Position numbers and translations under genes: made by a program | Part shown: one piece after another, positions 50,049-59,017 of the stretch | Numbering within the stretch: the stretch's first letter is position 1 | How the letters are laid out: each line of letters begins with the position of its first letter | Assembly (NCBI GenBank): GCA_963755635.1 | Contig: CAVWKS010000008.1 | Coordinates: forward strand, 62,001 to 126,000 | DNA length: 64,000 nt | Direction: 5' to 3' | Source: AC-32 sp963755635 | GTDB taxonomy: Bacteria; Actinomycetota; Thermoleophilia; Gaiellales; Gaiellaceae | Notes under the pieces: model-generated | The model's input: only the letters and a program-made list of their open reading frames with translations | The model's database searches: none | What the model was told of the DNA's origin: nothing

Positions 50049-50949
50049 GAGCGGAGATCCCGAGCGGCTTGTCGAACTCGAGGTAGCGGTGGAACATGAA
50101 GTGGCTCGCCGCGGTCATGCGCAGGCGAAGCGGCCGGTAGCTCGACTGGTCGATCCACGCGGTGAACCAGGCCGGGATCGACGGGTTCACGAACGAGACG
50201 ACCCAGACGCGCCGCCCGTCGACGGTCGAGGTGCCGAGGACGTGCGCGTTCGTGGCGAGGTTCCCCCACACCGGCACGGGCACGCTCAGCGGCGGCGACT
50301 GCTGGGACTTCCTCCACGCGGAGCGCGCGGTCGTTCGGTCCCAGCGCCGCCTGCCGATCACGACCGCTGAGGCCCCGTCCTTGATCGAGTAGGCGAGCCG
50401 GTCGGGCGCCTGCATCCGCCACGTCGTCAGCAGCCCGCGCTTCGGACTCGAGCGCAGCGACTCGACGTAGACGACGCTGCTCAGATTCCGGAAGACCCGG
50501 CTCGCGCGCCGCATGATTCCCGCGGCGGAGGCGGCGTGCGCCGGAATCCGGAAGGAGACCGGCGGGCCCGACCCGAGGACGACCTCCACCTTGGAGGGCC
50601 GGGTTGCGGATGCCGTGTAGCAGCCGTCGCCGCACGGGCGAGCCTTGACGACCCGGCCTCCGGTGCGGAACGAGACCGGGAGCCCGCTTTCAGGAGAGCC
50701 GCCGGCCGAGAGCACTGTCGCCGTCAGCAGCCCGCGCCTCACCGCGAGCGCCACGGCCCGGCTCCCGGACTCTGCCGCGAGGACCACAGCCCCGCGCGGC
50801 GGCTGGTAGGAGGCGGAAACCGAAAGCCCGGTCGTGACGACCGGGGATGTTGTCCCGGAACCGCGTCCGGCCAGGACGACCACGGCGGCGATACCCCCGG
50901 CCACCAGAAGCAGAGCTGCGAGGAGCACGACTTGAAGGGTCCGACTCAC
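50041..50949 (-). CDS. exported anchored hypothetical protein
   Basis: 302 residues from GTG 50949. N-terminal membrane helix (LQVVLLAALLLVAGGIAAVVVLA), a Ser/Thr linker, one Cys pair (ARPCGDGCYT), then a C-terminal domain FRNLSSVVYVESLRSS, RMQAPDRLAYSIKDGASAVVIGRRRWDRT and TAWIDQSSYRPLRLRMTAASHFMFHRYLEFDKP. This strand pattern is LolA/LppX-like. It converges with the copper cluster and is divergent from the MBL-rhodanese gene. Confidence 0.7.
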   Translation of the reverse strand: MSRTLQVVLLAALLLVAGGIAAVVVLAGRGSGTTSPVVTTGLSVSASYQPPRGAVVLAAESGSRAVALAVRRGLLTATVLSAGGSPESGLPVSFRTGGRVVKARPCGDGCYTASATRPSKVEVVLGSGPPVSFRIPAHAASAAGIMRRASRVFRNLSSVVYVESLRSSPKRGLLTTWRMQAPDRLAYSIKDGASAVVIGRRRWDRTTARSAWRKSQQSPPLSVPVPVWGNLATNAHVLGTSTVDGRRVWVVSFVNPSIPAWFTAWIDQSSYRPLRLRMTAASHFMFHRYLEFDKPLGISAPR

Positions 50950-51005
50950 CCGGACAACGGTAGCCGCGGGCAAGGCAGCAGCACACCCTGTTAGCGTCTC
51001 CAGCA

Positions 51006-52324
51006 GTGGTTTTTCGCCAGTTCGTGGACGATGACCTCGGCTGCGCGTCCTATCTGATCGGAGACGAGGAGGCAGGCGAGGGGTTCGTCGTCGACCCCGC
51101 CTACGCGATCGAGCAGTACTTGCAGGCGGCGAAGCGCTGACGGCCTCCGCATCGTCCGGGTGCTCGAGACGCACACGCATGCCGATCACCTCTCCGGCCA
51201 CGGGCGGCTGGCGCTCGAGCACGGCGTCCCGGTGTCGATTCATCCCATCGCCGAGCCCGAGTACCCGTTCGAGCCCGTCGAGGACGGGCAGGAGCTGGCC
51301 GTCGGCCCGGTCCGGATCCAGGTCCTGCACACGCCCGGACACCGGCCCGAGCACTGCTGCTACCTCCTCGACGGCCACCTCCTGACCGGCGACTCGCTGC
51401 TGATCGGCGACGCCGCGCGGCCGGACCTCGCTGTTGCCGCGCGCGAGGGCGCCGAGGGACTCTTCAACTCGCTGCAGCGCCTGGCGGGGCTACCTCCCGA
51501 GACCGAGGTCGACCCGGGCCACGTCGCGGGCTCGCTCTGCGCAACCGGGATCAGTACCGACCGCTCGTCGACGATTGCGAAGGAGCTCGCGACGAATCAT
51601 GCGCTCGCCTACCCGACCGAGGAGGAGTTCGTCGCCGCGCACGCGAGCATCTCCGCGCCGAAGCCGCCGACCGTCGAGCGCGTGGTCGCGCTCAACCGCG
51701 GGCCGTTCGTCGGGGCGCCCAGCCCGCTCGAGCAACTCGACCGCGCGGACACGCAGGTGCTCGACGTCCGCTCTCCGCGCGAGTTCGCGGCCGGCCACCT
51801 GCCGGGCGCGATCAACGTCCCGGTCGCCGGCTCGTCGCTCGGCACCAAGGCCGGCTTCCTGCTCGATCCGGACCGAGCCGATCACGATCCACGCCGCCTC
51901 GCCCGAGGACGCGGAGACAGCCGGGGCACGCCTGCGAGCCGTGGGTCTGCTGGACCTCTCCGGATACCTGGTCGGGGCGTCCGGCTCGGAGCGGCTCGAG
52001 CCGATCGCGGTCGACGAGCTCGAGCGGCTGCTCGCCGAGGACGCGGTCGAGGTCGTCGACGTCCGCGAGAAGGACGAGCGCGACGAGGGCTACATCCCGG
52101 AGAGCCGGCACATCCCGTACCGACTCGTCGGTGAGTTCGCCGAGGAGCTGACGAACGGCCGCACCGTCGTCACCGTCTGCGAGAGCGGCGCGCGCGCCGC
52201 GGTGGCCGCGAGCGTCCTGGCAGCGCACGGCGTCCCGGCCCGGCCGCTGCTGGACGGCGGCATCCCGGACCTCCAGAAGCGCGGCCACGCGCTGACGAGC
52301 TTCCGGCGCTGCGGCTCAGGCTGA
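51006..52324 (+). pseudogene. MBL-fold hydrolase with two rhodanese domains, two frameshifts
   Basis: Read through, about 439 residues. The persulfide-dioxygenase-like MBL domain has VLETHTHADHLSGHGRL, HTPGHRPEHC, LLTGDSLLIGD and VDPGHVAGSLC. Rhodanese 1 is VLDVRSPREFAAGHLPGAINVPV, without its catalytic Cys. Rhodanese 2 is VVDVREKDERDEGYIPESRHI with VCESGARAAVA. An extra base near 51133 (CGCTGACGG) creates an early TGA. Another near 51876 (GACCGAG) shifts the middle. All three parts are intact, so error is probable. Role: sulfide/persulfide handling. Confidence 0.85.
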
Positions 52325-55300
52325 CGCCGCTAGTAACGCCTCGGCCTCCGCCTGCCAGGCCGTCGCACCGAGCTTTGCGATGACGGGCAACGCCGGCCTC
52401 AGCTGGGCATCGGCTTCCGCGCGCCGCCCACGCCGGACCAGATCGTCGGCGGCCCGCAGGCGGGCGTAGAGCTCCTCGGGAAGGGCGCCGATCTCGGCGT
52501 AGACCTCCGCCGCGGCAGCTGCGTCGCCGGCTGCGATTCGCCTTGCGGCCTGGTGCCAGAGCGTCTGGGCTTGTGCCGTGCCGATCGCCGCCACCAGTTC
52601 GTCGGCTCGCCCAAGGTCGACCAGCGCCCATGCTCCGTCGACCAACTCGACCTGGGGACCGACCCCGTCGCGTCCCCAGATCGCGAGTAGCTCGTCGGCC
52701 AACCTGCTCGCAACCTCGAGGTTGCCGGCCGCGACCTCCACGCGCGCCTCGAAGGCGACTGCCGGGTTCAGCGCCTGGGGATCCTTGACAGGCCGCGCCT
52801 GCTCCGTCCCACGCCGTGCATCAGCAAGCGCGCCCTCGATGTCACCGCGCGCGAGGTAGATCGATCCACGGACGTAACGGCAGACGGAGTCCATGTAGTG
52901 CGGCGAGCCGGCTTCCGTTGCGTCGATGAAGTCGTTCGCCTGCAAGAGTGCGTCGGCCCAGCGGCCCTGCCAGTAAGCGTGGATTGCGTTTTCCGCCTCT
53001 TGCCAGCGTATGAAGCTCGTCACCCCCAGGCGCCGGGCGCCGGTCAGGGTCTGCTCCTGCAGCTCGGCAGCGCGCCGCAGGTCTCCGAGGAGGCCGACCA
53101 TCGTCTGGAGGTTCGCCAGGGCGCTCAGTTCCTCATGGGAGTTGGCGGCGGCTCCGATCTCGATCGCGCGCTCGAGATCATCGAGGCCGCTCCGATCACC
53201 CATCATCACCTTCCCGCAGCCGATCGTGTTCAGGTTGCGAGACCGGGCCGCCTCGAGGCCGAGCGCCTCCGCGAGGTGCAGGGACTCATAGGCAAGGTCG
53301 ATGGCCCGTTCGTCGTCGGCCATCATCAGAACTCGAGCGAGCTCCTGCAACACATAGGCCTTTGCGGGCGACGGCTCGCGATCGGCGACCAGCTGCCGCG
53401 CGAGCTCGAGGTGCTCGAGCGCCTGGTCGCGGTCGCCGCGGTTGAGCCACACGCCGGCGAGCCTGGCCCGCGCCTCTGCAGCATCCTCGATCCTGTCCGC
53501 GGCCAGGAGCCCTTCGATCGACTCGGTGAGCACCCAGTCGTCGAGGCCGGCGTCGTCCACGCGACTGCGTGCGTAGCACAGCAACAGCTCCGGCCGCTCC
53601 GGATCGTCCGGCGGCCAGAGCTCGAGCGCCGCCTCGTAGAAGCGCCGCGCCGGCGAGAACGACCCCAGGGCGTACGCGCGGTCGCCGGCATCTCGCGCGG
53701 CCAGACGGGCCTGCTCGGCCAGCTTGGGAGGCTCCTCTTGCGCGGCGGCACGCCGAAGCGTCAGAGCCTCGAGGTAATGGTGCGCCAGCATCTCCGCATG
53801 GTCTTCGCGCCGGCCGAGCGCGTCGATCCACGACGCCACGCGCTCGTGCCGCTCGATGCGACCGGCACGCGGGATCTGCCCGTATGCCACGTCGCGAACG
53901 AGCACGTGCCGGAATGCGTATTCCTCTTCGCCTCCGACCGACGAGCGCCGCTCGCGCCGGACGAACTCCTTCCGCTCCAGCGCGTGCAGCGCGTCCTCTG
54001 CCCCAGCACGCTCCCGGTTGCCGACCGCGCAAACCGCGCCGAGCCAGAAGACCTTCCCGAGAACCGCCGCATCCTGCAGGAGCTGCTTCTCGGCGGCCGG
54101 CAAGCCGTCGAGCCGTGCCGCGATGATGCCCTGGACGTTCTCCGGAACACGCAGGTCTTCGCTACCCGTCTCGGCGAGCAGCCGGGCGAACTGTTCGGCG
54201 TACAGCGGGTTCCCGCCGGCACGCGCGAGCAGGGATGCCTGCGTCGCCGCCGGCAGCACCGAGCGCTCCAGCAGCTCCGCTAGTAGGCGCGCGGTGTCGT
54301 CGTCTGAGAGCGGCGAGATCGAGAGCGTGAGCGCGTTGGGCTTGCCGCCGCCCCAACCCGGCCGCCGCTCGAGCAGCTCGGGCCGAGCCGTACAGACGAC
54401 GAGCAGCGGCACGCCGGCCGCCCAGTCGATGAGGTGATCGACGAAGTCGAGCAGGTCGTCGTCGGCCCAGTGAAGGTCTTCGAACACCAGCACGGTCGGC
54501 CGCCGCTCGGCGAGCGATTCGAACAGCCGCCTCCACGCGGCGAAGCGCGCCGAGCGATCGCCGCCCGGCTCCCGGTCCCCGGCCAGGCCGACCAGGGGGC
54601 GCAAGCTCTCGAGCAGCTGCTCCTCCCCTTCGGCGACGAGCTCGCCGACCATCGCGTCGAGCTTGTCCTCGGCCTCGTCCGGTCCGTCCGTCTCGAGGAT
54701 CCCCGCCTGCGCCTTCGCCATCTCGGTGAGCGCCCAGTACGTCACGCCCTCGCCGTAGGGGAGCGAGCGGCCCTGTCGCCAGTTCGTCAGCTGCTCCTCT
54801 GCCTCGACAAGCGTGTAGAGCTCGTAGACGAGCCGGCTCTTGCCGATTCCCGGTACGCCGACGAGGGTGACGAGCTGCGGCGAGCGCTCTTCTCGGGCGC
54901 GGGCAAGCGCGCCGGTGAGCAGGTCGAGCTCGCGCCGGCGCCCGACGAGCGGCGCTCCGGCCTGGACCACGTCGGCGCCGAACCGCGCCCGCGCTTCCTT
55001 CGCCTCCCACACGGGAACCGGCTCGGCCTTTCCCTTGGCGCTCACCGGCTCGGCCTCTTCGTACTGGATCAGGTCGCGAGTGGCGCGGTACGTGGTCTCG
55101 TCGACGAGGATCCCGTTGACCGGCGCCGCGCTCTGCAGCCGCGCCGCGGTGTTGACGACGTCGCCCGCGGCCATGCCCTCGCCTTCGCTCGGCCGCGCAG
55201 CGAGCGAGACCAGCGCCTCGCCGGTGGTGACGCCGATCCTGACCTCGAGCTCACCCTCCTCTCTCGCCCAGTCGCGGATCGCCAGCGCCGCCCTCACGGC

Positions 55301-55540
55301 TCGCTCGGGATCGTCCTCGTGCGCGGTGGGTGCGCCGAAGAGCGCCATCACGGCGTCGCCGATGAACTTCTCCACCGTGCCGCCATGCCGTTCGAGCTCG
55401 GAGCGCAAGCGGTCGTGGTACGGGCGCAGGATCGCGTCGACGTCCTCCGGGTCGAGCGACTCGGCGCGTGAGGTGAAGCCGACGAGGTCGGCGAAGAGCA
55501 CCGTCACGACCTTGCGCTCCCGGTGCGCCCGATCGGCCAC
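52316..55540 (-). CDS. class III adenylate cyclase-AAA ATPase-TPR regulator
   Basis: 1074 residues. The N-terminal cyclase domain has VLFADLVGFTSRAE and GDAVMALFG (metal Asp residues), Lys in VEKFIGD and Asp in GDVVNTAARLQSA (adenine-specifying), and the transition-state Asn/Arg, so adenylate cyclase activity is expected. An AAA-type ATPase (LVTLVGVPGIGKSRLVYEL, VLVFEDLHWADDDLLD) follows, then a long TPR-like region to the C-terminus. It starts 2 nt after the threonine dehydratase stop. The open frame upstream is a shadow of that gene. Confidence 0.93.
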   Translation of the reverse strand: MADRAHRERKVVTVLFADLVGFTSRAESLDPEDVDAILRPYHDRLRSELERHGGTVEKFIGDAVMALFGAPTAHEDDPERAVRAALAIRDWAREEGELEVRIGVTTGEALVSLAARPSEGEGMAAGDVVNTAARLQSAAPVNGILVDETTYRATRDLIQYEEAEPVSAKGKAEPVPVWEAKEARARFGADVVQAGAPLVGRRRELDLLTGALARAREERSPQLVTLVGVPGIGKSRLVYELYTLVEAEEQLTNWRQGRSLPYGEGVTYWALTEMAKAQAGILETDGPDEAEDKLDAMVGELVAEGEEQLLESLRPLVGLAGDREPGGDRSARFAAWRRLFESLAERRPTVLVFEDLHWADDDLLDFVDHLIDWAAGVPLLVVCTARPELLERRPGWGGGKPNALTLSISPLSDDDTARLLAELLERSVLPAATQASLLARAGGNPLYAEQFARLLAETGSEDLRVPENVQGIIAARLDGLPAAEKQLLQDAAVLGKVFWLGAVCAVGNRERAGAEDALHALERKEFVRRERRSSVGGEEEYAFRHVLVRDVAYGQIPRAGRIERHERVASWIDALGRREDHAEMLAHHYLEALTLRRAAAQEEPPKLAEQARLAARDAGDRAYALGSFSPARRFYEAALELWPPDDPERPELLLCYARSRVDDAGLDDWVLTESIEGLLAADRIEDAAEARARLAGVWLNRGDRDQALEHLELARQLVADREPSPAKAYVLQELARVLMMADDERAIDLAYESLHLAEALGLEAARSRNLNTIGCGKVMMGDRSGLDDLERAIEIGAAANSHEELSALANLQTMVGLLGDLRRAAELQEQTLTGARRLGVTSFIRWQEAENAIHAYWQGRWADALLQANDFIDATEAGSPHYMDSVCRYVRGSIYLARGDIEGALADARRGTEQARPVKDPQALNPAVAFEARVEVAAGNLEVASRLADELLAIWGRDGVGPQVELVDGAWALVDLGRADELVAAIGTAQAQTLWHQAARRIAAGDAAAAAEVYAEIGALPEELYARLRAADDLVRRGRRAEADAQLRPALPVIAKLGATAWQAEAEALLAASA

Positions 55541-55542
55541 GA

Positions 55543-56706
55543 CTAGCGGAGGCGCTCGACGTGGTAGCCGAGGCTGCGGAGCGTCTCGAGCAGCACGGAG
55601 CAGTGGTGCTCGTCCCGCATCGTCAGCGTCAGCTCGAGCTCGCTCTCGTTCACGGGAACGTCCATTCCCTCGCGGTGGTGGTCGACCGAGACGACATTGG
55701 CGCGCTCCTGGGCGACGAGCTGGAGCAGCCGCAGCAGCTCGCCGGGCCGGTCCTGCAGGCGCGTGCGGAAGACGAGGTAGCGCCCGGCGCCCGTGAGCCC
55801 GTAGCGCATCACGGAGATGAGCACGGTCGGGTCGATGTTCCCGCCCGAGAGGAGCGCGACGGCTGGCCCCTCGCCGCCGACCTTGCCCGCGAGCAGGGCG
55901 GCGATGCCGACCGCGCCCGCGCCCTCGACGACCAGCTTCGCCCGCTCGAGCAGGAGCACGATCGCCTCGCAGATCTCCTCGTCGCTGACCGAGACCATGT
56001 CGTCGAGCGTCTCGTCGAGGATCCGGCCCGTCTCCTCCCCGACCGACTTGACCGCGATTCCGTCTGCGATCGTCCAGCCGCCGAGCCCCGCCTGGACGCC
56101 GACGATCCGCACGTCCGGCTTGACCGCGCGTAGGGCGAGCGAGATCCCGGACGAGAGCCCGCCTCCACCGACCGGGATCACGACGGCCCCGGCGTTCGCC
56201 ACCTGCTCGGCGATCTCGAGCCCGATCGTCCCCTGCCCGGCGATCACCCGCTCGTCCTCGTAGGGATGGACGAACGTGGCGCCGGTCTTCTCGACGTACG
56301 CGAGCGCCTCGGCGAGCGCGTCCTCGAACCTCGCGCCCACGAGCCGCGTCTCGCCGCCGTAGCTCTTCGTCGGCTCGACCTTCGCCATCGGCGCGTCCTG
56401 CGGCATGAAGATGATCGCCTTTGCGCCGACCTCGCGCGCCGCCCACGCGACGGCCTGACCGTGGTTGCCGGCGCTCGCGGCCACGACCCCGGAGCGGCGC
56501 TCCCGGTCGGAGAGCGTCGCCATCTTGTTGAAGGCGCCGCGGATCTTGAACGAGCCCGTGCGCTGGAGGTTCTCGGCCTTCAGCCAGACGTCGCGGCCGA
56601 TCAGCTTCGAGAGCGTCTCGGAGGTGTACACCGGAGTGACGCGCGCGACCCCTTCGAGCCGCGCCCGCGCCTCCTGGAACTCAGCGAGCGTGGGTGCCGT
56701 CAGCAC
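55543..56706 (-). CDS. threonine dehydratase, catabolic type with ACT domain
   Basis: 387 residues from GTG 56706 with AAGG 6 nt upstream. PLP Lys in LQRTGSFKIRGAF, SAGNHGQAVAWAA and the PLP-phosphate loop VGGGGLSSG. C-terminal ACT domain from about 310 (VFRTRLQDRPGELLRLLQLV) for effector binding. It deaminates threonine to 2-oxobutyrate and ammonia. Its start overlaps the end of MeaB by 26 bp; next gene follows by 2 nt. Confidence 0.93.
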   Translation of the reverse strand: MLTAPTLAEFQEARARLEGVARVTPVYTSETLSKLIGRDVWLKAENLQRTGSFKIRGAFNKMATLSDRERRSGVVAASAGNHGQAVAWAAREVGAKAIIFMPQDAPMAKVEPTKSYGGETRLVGARFEDALAEALAYVEKTGATFVHPYEDERVIAGQGTIGLEIAEQVANAGAVVIPVGGGGLSSGISLALRAVKPDVRIVGVQAGLGGWTIADGIAVKSVGEETGRILDETLDDMVSVSDEEICEAIVLLLERAKLVVEGAGAVGIAALLAGKVGGEGPAVALLSGGNIDPTVLISVMRYGLTGAGRYLVFRTRLQDRPGELLRLLQLVAQERANVVSVDHHREGMDVPVNESELELTLTMRDEHHCSVLLETLRSLGYHVERLR

Positions 56707-57673
56707 TGTCAACCTTGAACACCTTCTCCATGATCTCGCGAACCGCGGTGAGCGGGTCGAGCCGGCGGCTCTGAACCTCGTCGAGCAGCCGCCGCAGCTC
56801 GGGGTCGTCGGCGACCGCGCGCTCCAGATGCGACTTCGCCCGGGCCGACGCGACGGCGAAGACCTCACCCGTTAGATGGCGGCGGCGCTGCTCCTCGAGG
56901 CGGCCTTCGCTCTCGAGGAACGCGCGGTGCTCCTCGATCTTCTCCCACAGCTCGGGGATGTTCTCGCCGCGCGCTGCTTCCGTCAGGACGATCGGCGGCC
57001 GCCATTCGCTTTCGGAGTCGAGCGAGAGCACCGAGCGGACCTCGTTCAGCATCGTCTTCGCCGCCGGGTGGTCGAGCTTGTTGATCGCGATCACGTCCGG
57101 AATCTCCATGATCCCGGCCTTCAGCGCCTGGATCGAGTCGCCCGAGCCGGGCATCAGCACGAGCACGACGGTGTCGGCGATCCCGATCACCTCGAAATCG
57201 CCCTGGCCCGCGCCGACCGTCTCCAGGAAGACGAGCTCCTTGCCGGCGGCGTCGAGCACGAGCAGCGTCTGCAGCGTCGCCTCCGCGAGACCGCCCTGGT
57301 GGCCGCGCGTGCCCATCGAGCGGATGAAGACGCCCGGGTCGAGGAAGTGGTCGGTCAGGCGGATGCGGTCGCCGAGGAGCGCGCCGTGCGAGAACGGGCT
57401 CGACGGGTCGACGGAGATGACGCCCACCTCCCGGCCCTGCTCGCGGACGTGCCGGACGAGCGCGCCGATCAGCGTCGACTTGCCGACGCCCGGTGGCCCG
57501 GTGACGCCGACCGCGTAGGCCTTACCCGTGTCGGGGTAGAGCTCAGCGACGACCTCGTAGGCGAGCGGCTCGGAGTTCTCGACCAGCGTGATCGCGCGCG
57601 CGAGCGCCCGCTTGTCGCCGGCTCGGACGCCGGCCGCAAGCGATTCGCGCGTGAAGTCGCGGCGCGCTGCCAC
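56681..57673 (-). CDS. meaB: MeaB/ArgK-type G3E GTPase
   Basis: 330 residues from GTG 57673. P-loop VTGPPGVGKSTL, DPSSPFSHGALLGDRIRL, FLETVGAGQGDFE, and AINKLDHPAAK are the MeaB signatures, with the C-terminal dimerisation arm. It protects and loads B12-dependent acyl-CoA mutases such as methylmalonyl-CoA mutase. The mutase is not in the window. Overlaps the threonine dehydratase start; 2-oxobutyrate leads to propionyl-CoA, giving a metabolic link. Confidence 0.93.
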   Translation of the reverse strand: MAARRDFTRESLAAGVRAGDKRALARAITLVENSEPLAYEVVAELYPDTGKAYAVGVTGPPGVGKSTLIGALVRHVREQGREVGVISVDPSSPFSHGALLGDRIRLTDHFLDPGVFIRSMGTRGHQGGLAEATLQTLLVLDAAGKELVFLETVGAGQGDFEVIGIADTVVLVLMPGSGDSIQALKAGIMEIPDVIAINKLDHPAAKTMLNEVRSVLSLDSESEWRPPIVLTEAARGENIPELWEKIEEHRAFLESEGRLEEQRRRHLTGEVFAVASARAKSHLERAVADDPELRRLLDEVQSRRLDPLTAVREIMEKVFKVDSADGTHAR

Positions 57674-57683
57674 GGACGGGATG

Positions 57684-58967
57684 CTAGTTGTGCTTGGCGG
57701 CGTGAGCCGTGACCGGGAGGGCCTCAGCCGGTGAGGACTGGCTCTCACGCTCGACGCGGCGGGAGAGCAGGAAGCCCGCGATCGACGCGGCTCCGGCGGC
57801 CACCGCTGCGGCGGCCCAGACCCAGCGAGCCCCGACCGCGTCGGTCACACGCCCGGCTACCACCATCCCGAGCACGAGCACCGCGACGTTCGAGCTCATC
57901 AGCACCGCGAAGGCCCGCCCGCGCAGCTCGTCGGGCGCCCCGCGCTGCACGAGGAGCGCGTTACAGACGATCGCCGCCCCGTTCCCACAGCCCAGCACGA
58001 CGACGCAGGCGGAGACAATCCAGACGTTCGGCGAGACGGCCCCGACGCCCGCGCCCAGGGCCATCAGCCCGAGCGAAAGGCCGTAGACGTTCGAGAGGCC
58101 GCGCTGCTCGATCCACGGGCCGGCCAGATAGGCGCCGAAGGAGAGCCCGAGGCCGGCGCAGCCCATGATCAGCCCGAGCCCGAAGCGGCCGGCCGACAAC
58201 GTGTGCAGCGCAAAGCTCGGTTCCGAGACGTTGACCGCGGCGCTCGCGAACATCGCGATGTTCCAGGCGACGAGCACCGTCAGCAGCCCGGCCGAGTGAA
58301 CCGTCAGGCCGAAGCCGTCCTTCAGGTCCTGCCAGTGGCCGCGGCTCGCCGCCGTGGCCGCCTGCAGCAGACGGGACGGGATGCCAGCGAGGAGCGCCGC
58401 GGAGAGCAGGAAGGTCGCCGCGTTGATCCAGTAGGCCGCGTCCACGCCGGCCGCGGCGGCGAGCGCGCCGCCGACGACCGAGCCGAGCGCCCAGGTGACG
58501 TTGTCCGCGAGCTGGACGAGTGAGTTCGCCGAAGCCAGGTCTTCGTCCGGGACAGCGTTCGGGATCGCGGCGTAGACCGCCGGCCGGAAGACGCCCGTCG
58601 CGATGCCGACCACCGCCGCCAGCGCGACGATCTGGGTCGCGCTCGTCGTGAACGTCAGCGCGACGAACGCGCCGAAACGGACGAGGTCGGCGCCCACCAT
58701 CAGCGAGCGGCGCGGCAGCCGGTCGATCAGCGGCCCGGCGAAGATGCCGATCGCGAACGACGGCAGCAGGTCGGCGATCAGCAGCGCCGCGATCCAGGCG
58801 GACGAGTGCGTGCGCTCGAAGACGTCGATCTCGAGCGCGACGAGCGCGAGCCAGGTGCCGGCACCGGAGCCGAGCGTCGCGAGAAAGAGCCGCCGGAAGC
58901 TGGGCTCGCGGGCCAGGAGACCTCCGCGGCTGTCGCTACCCGATGGACGGCGGCGGTCCATCGACAC
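57684..58967 (-). CDS. MFS transporter (enterobactin-exporter/EntS-like)
   Basis: 427 residues with 12 membrane helices and motif GPLIDRLPRRSLMVGADLVRFGAFV, then FRPAVYAAIPNAVPDEDLASANSLVQLADNV (typical of MFS_3/EntS-like exporters). Likely drug or metabolite efflux; substrate unknown. Ends 10 bp before MeaB's start, so may share its transcript. Confidence 0.88.
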   Translation of the reverse strand: MSMDRRRPSGSDSRGGLLAREPSFRRLFLATLGSGAGTWLALVALEIDVFERTHSSAWIAALLIADLLPSFAIGIFAGPLIDRLPRRSLMVGADLVRFGAFVALTFTTSATQIVALAAVVGIATGVFRPAVYAAIPNAVPDEDLASANSLVQLADNVTWALGSVVGGALAAAAGVDAAYWINAATFLLSAALLAGIPSRLLQAATAASRGHWQDLKDGFGLTVHSAGLLTVLVAWNIAMFASAAVNVSEPSFALHTLSAGRFGLGLIMGCAGLGLSFGAYLAGPWIEQRGLSNVYGLSLGLMALGAGVGAVSPNVWIVSACVVVLGCGNGAAIVCNALLVQRGAPDELRGRAFAVLMSSNVAVLVLGMVVAGRVTDAVGARWVWAAAAVAAGAASIAGFLLSRRVERESQSSPAEALPVTAHAAKHN

Positions 58968-58987
58968 AACCGTAACACCCTCGGTGG

Positions 58988-59007
58988 CCCTCGAACGAGG
59001 GGTTTTT
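58988..59007 (+). terminator. terminator-like hairpin oriented on plus
   Basis: CCCTC-GAAC-GAGGG stem followed by GTTTTT on the plus strand, between the MFS and HisC-like genes (both minus). No plus-strand gene ends here, so it may end an antisense or read-through transcript, or be chance. Confidence 0.4.
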
Positions 59008-59017
59008 CGGCCCTGTC

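Noticed and set aside
52316..56446. A single 1376-residue cyclase gene
   Set aside because: The part above 55540 is antisense-frame shadow of threonine dehydratase; the cyclase domain starts at GTG 55540.
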